A stretch of 64,000 bases of DNA from Paracrocinitomix sp039939375 (GTDB lineage Bacteria; Bacteroidota; Bacteroidia; Flavobacteriales_D; Crocinitomicaceae): the NCBI GenBank assembly GCA_039939375.1, contig JBDVJO010000007.1, forward strand, positions 1 through 64,000, written 5' to 3'. A program made the position numbers and the translations under genes. Every line of letters begins with the position of its first letter. Position 1 is the stretch's first letter. Below are positions 62,898-64,000 of this stretch, in pieces. Under the pieces are notes generated by a model, which searched no databases, was not told the origin of the DNA, and worked only from the letters and a program-made list of their open reading frames with translations.

Positions 62898-63532
62898 TGA
62901 AAAAAGTTGGTTACATAAGTTTATTTCTACTTTTTAGTGCTTGTTCTGCACCTTCTGATATTGATGAACTTGACATTGAAGTGACCGAACTTCAAGATAG
63001 TCCTGATGAGTTGAGCGAAGAAACTACTATACAAGAAGACATCTTCTTGACCCGCTTTGAGGAAGATGTAACTCTTGATGAAACTGAAGACATTCAATGG
63101 GTGCTTGAAGAAATTGGTGCTTTAAAAGAAGGGGTCACTTTCCGATCAGTTGCTCCTTTTGAAAATGGATATCGTCAAACTTGCGACACCGATTATGAGG
63201 GTATACTCAACATTTATGGAGGTGAAGAGGCAAAAGATTTTTTTGGATTGAGCGGCTATTTTTATGACGTAAGTGACCTAGACACTTATTATTCCTTCAT
63301 CAACCACATTGATGTGAAAGTCACTTCAGAGAAACTATTGGTGTCATTAGATTATTGGACAAGAGACCAAGAAGGAAATGGAATGATTGATGATCGATTT
63401 GAACCCGAATTGAGTGAGATTTGGATGGATCCTGAATTTGGAACTGTGATTCTATCCAATGGACACTATTTTCTCGCAGAATCTATGCTTGAAGACTTGC
63501 CGCAAATTGAATGTCCTGAATATGAGCCATAA
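62897..63532 (+). CDS. Acidic hypothetical lipoprotein
   Basis: This is a 211-residue protein from a GTG that shares a base with the phosphatase stop codon. It has a lipoprotein signal (KKVGYISLFLLFSAC, Cys at about 16). The next 60 residues are very acidic (many Glu/Asp, for example ELDIEVTELQDSPDELSEE), followed by a mixed domain that contains a FGLSGYFYDVSDLDTYYS segment. No family recognised. The tight junction suggests it is made with the phosphatase. Its 3' end overlaps the following GNAT gene by 11 bases. Confidence 0.66.
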   Translation: MKKVGYISLFLLFSACSAPSDIDELDIEVTELQDSPDELSEETTIQEDIFLTRFEEDVTLDETEDIQWVLEEIGALKEGVTFRSVAPFENGYRQTCDTDYEGILNIYGGEEAKDFFGLSGYFYDVSDLDTYYSFINHIDVKVTSEKLLVSLDYWTRDQEGNGMIDDRFEPELSEIWMDPEFGTVILSNGHYFLAESMLEDLPQIECPEYEP

Positions 63533-64000
63533 ATTATTTGATACGGCATCTTTAGAGATAAGACAGTTAATCGAATCTGACATTGAGGAGTTTTTTGACC
63601 TGCAGTCTAATCCAAAAGTTTTAGAATTTACAGGATCTCCGGTAAGTACTTACGAGATGTGTCAAGCTGAAATAAAAACTCTAATCGCCAACTATCCAGA
63701 AGAAAAAGATCCGCTTTTGGTATGGGGGGTTTATTTGAAAGCTTCGAATGAATTCGTGGGCACTTGTGCTTATATCAGAGGCAATGACGAACATGAAATT
63801 GGATACCGTTTACGCGAAAAGCATTGGGGCAAGGGCTATGGCTCTGAACTCACACCAGGGCTTATTTCTTATGTGTTTGACCATTACAAAGTTGATGTGA
63901 TTTGGGCAGAAGCAGACGTTTTAAATGTAGCTTCGGTAAAAATATTGGATAAAAATTTAGTGAATCAAGGTAAACGTTGGAACGAGAAGGACCAGTGCTG
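63522..64000 (+). CDS. RimJ/RimL-type GNAT acetyltransferase (truncated by window end)
   Basis: The frame opens with MSHKLFDTASLEIRQ and runs without a stop to the window edge (about 159 codons). It shows a typical RimJ/RimL-like GNAT: FFDLQSNPKVLEFTG near 27-41, a strand VGTCAYIRG (about 87-95), the acetyl-CoA loop REKHWGKGYGSEL (about 107-119) and DVIWAEADVLNVASVKILDK near the edge. It acetylates an amino group, substrate unknown. It starts inside the previous gene's last codons, so it may be the third gene of that operon. Confidence 0.75.
   Translation, partial: MSHKLFDTASLEIRQLIESDIEEFFDLQSNPKVLEFTGSPVSTYEMCQAEIKTLIANYPEEKDPLLVWGVYLKASNEFVGTCAYIRGNDEHEIGYRLREKHWGKGYGSELTPGLISYVFDHYKVDVIWAEADVLNVASVKILDKNLVNQGKRWNEKDQC

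Noticed and set aside
1..64000. tRNA, rRNA, transposase, integrase or phage genes
   Set aside because: I looked on both strands and saw no convincing candidate in the gaps or among the genes.

Overview
The window is AT-rich chromosomal DNA from a member of the Bacteroidota, most likely a gliding or surface-associated member of the Flavobacteriales. The evidence is: several proteins ending in type IX secretion system (T9SS) type A or type B sorting domains, two SprB-like giant adhesins with a PorP/SprF partner, a PorE-like OmpA protein, a fused 2-oxoacid dehydrogenase E1, Rho with a long Asn/Lys-rich insertion, many small lipoproteins, and almost no Shine-Dalgarno sequences. The genus cannot be fixed from the sequence; a Crocinitomicaceae/Cryomorphaceae-like organism is a guess.

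Region 1 (1-2.45 kb) looks like a short array of integron-type gene cassettes with no integrase in view. Three genes on the + strand (a lipoprotein, a DUF6389-like protein and a NeuD-type acyltransferase) each begin at a GTTRnR-like motif. Each is followed by the inverted copy of its own starting motif. The two best junctions also contain perfect 9-bp inner inverted repeats at attC-like spacing. Region 2 (2.6-8 kb) holds a flavodoxin-fold protein, a secreted TPR-CHAT protein, a lipoprotein and a small T9SS cargo protein. Region 3 (7.9-27.6 kb) is a surface-protein island. It has a 2746-residue T9SS adhesin whose seven-bladed RCC1 propeller appears nested in an Ig-like domain. Next to it is a tightly overlapping operon: small secreted protein, SprB-like, SprB-like, PorP/SprF, and possibly SRPBCC. 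A further T9SS protein closes the island at a strong UUCG-loop terminator.

Region 4 (27.6-38.2 kb) is mostly housekeeping and envelope: PAP2 phosphatase, FluC/CrcB fluoride channel, Rho, GlmM-type phosphohexomutase, a STAS-like DUF7793 protein, a secreted TPR protein, a PorE-like T9SS anchor candidate and a second OmpA protein. Region 5 (38.3-53.9 kb) holds a 7TM-SpoIIE phosphatase, a DPP-IV-type peptidase, the fused E1, lipoproteins, another T9SS protein, an ECF sigma factor operon, an outer-membrane barrel protein, a GNAT enzyme and RluF. Region 6 (53.9-64 kb) starts with a repeat-rich gene-free stretch (a 15-G run and a 57-bp direct repeat). It continues with an NlpC/P60 hydrolase, LpxB overlapping a SpoIID-domain protein, and two lipoproteins. 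Two short ssb paralogues follow, separated by a four-helix-bundle gene flanked by oppositely oriented heptamer repeats. An alkaline phosphatase, a lipoprotein and a truncated GNAT gene end the window.

Most of the window serves the cell envelope and surface. Large adhesins are exported and attached by T9SS, and two OmpA-type proteins could anchor envelope complexes to peptidoglycan. The two accessory spots most worth follow-up are the cassette array at the left edge and the four-helix-bundle/repeat element between the ssb genes.
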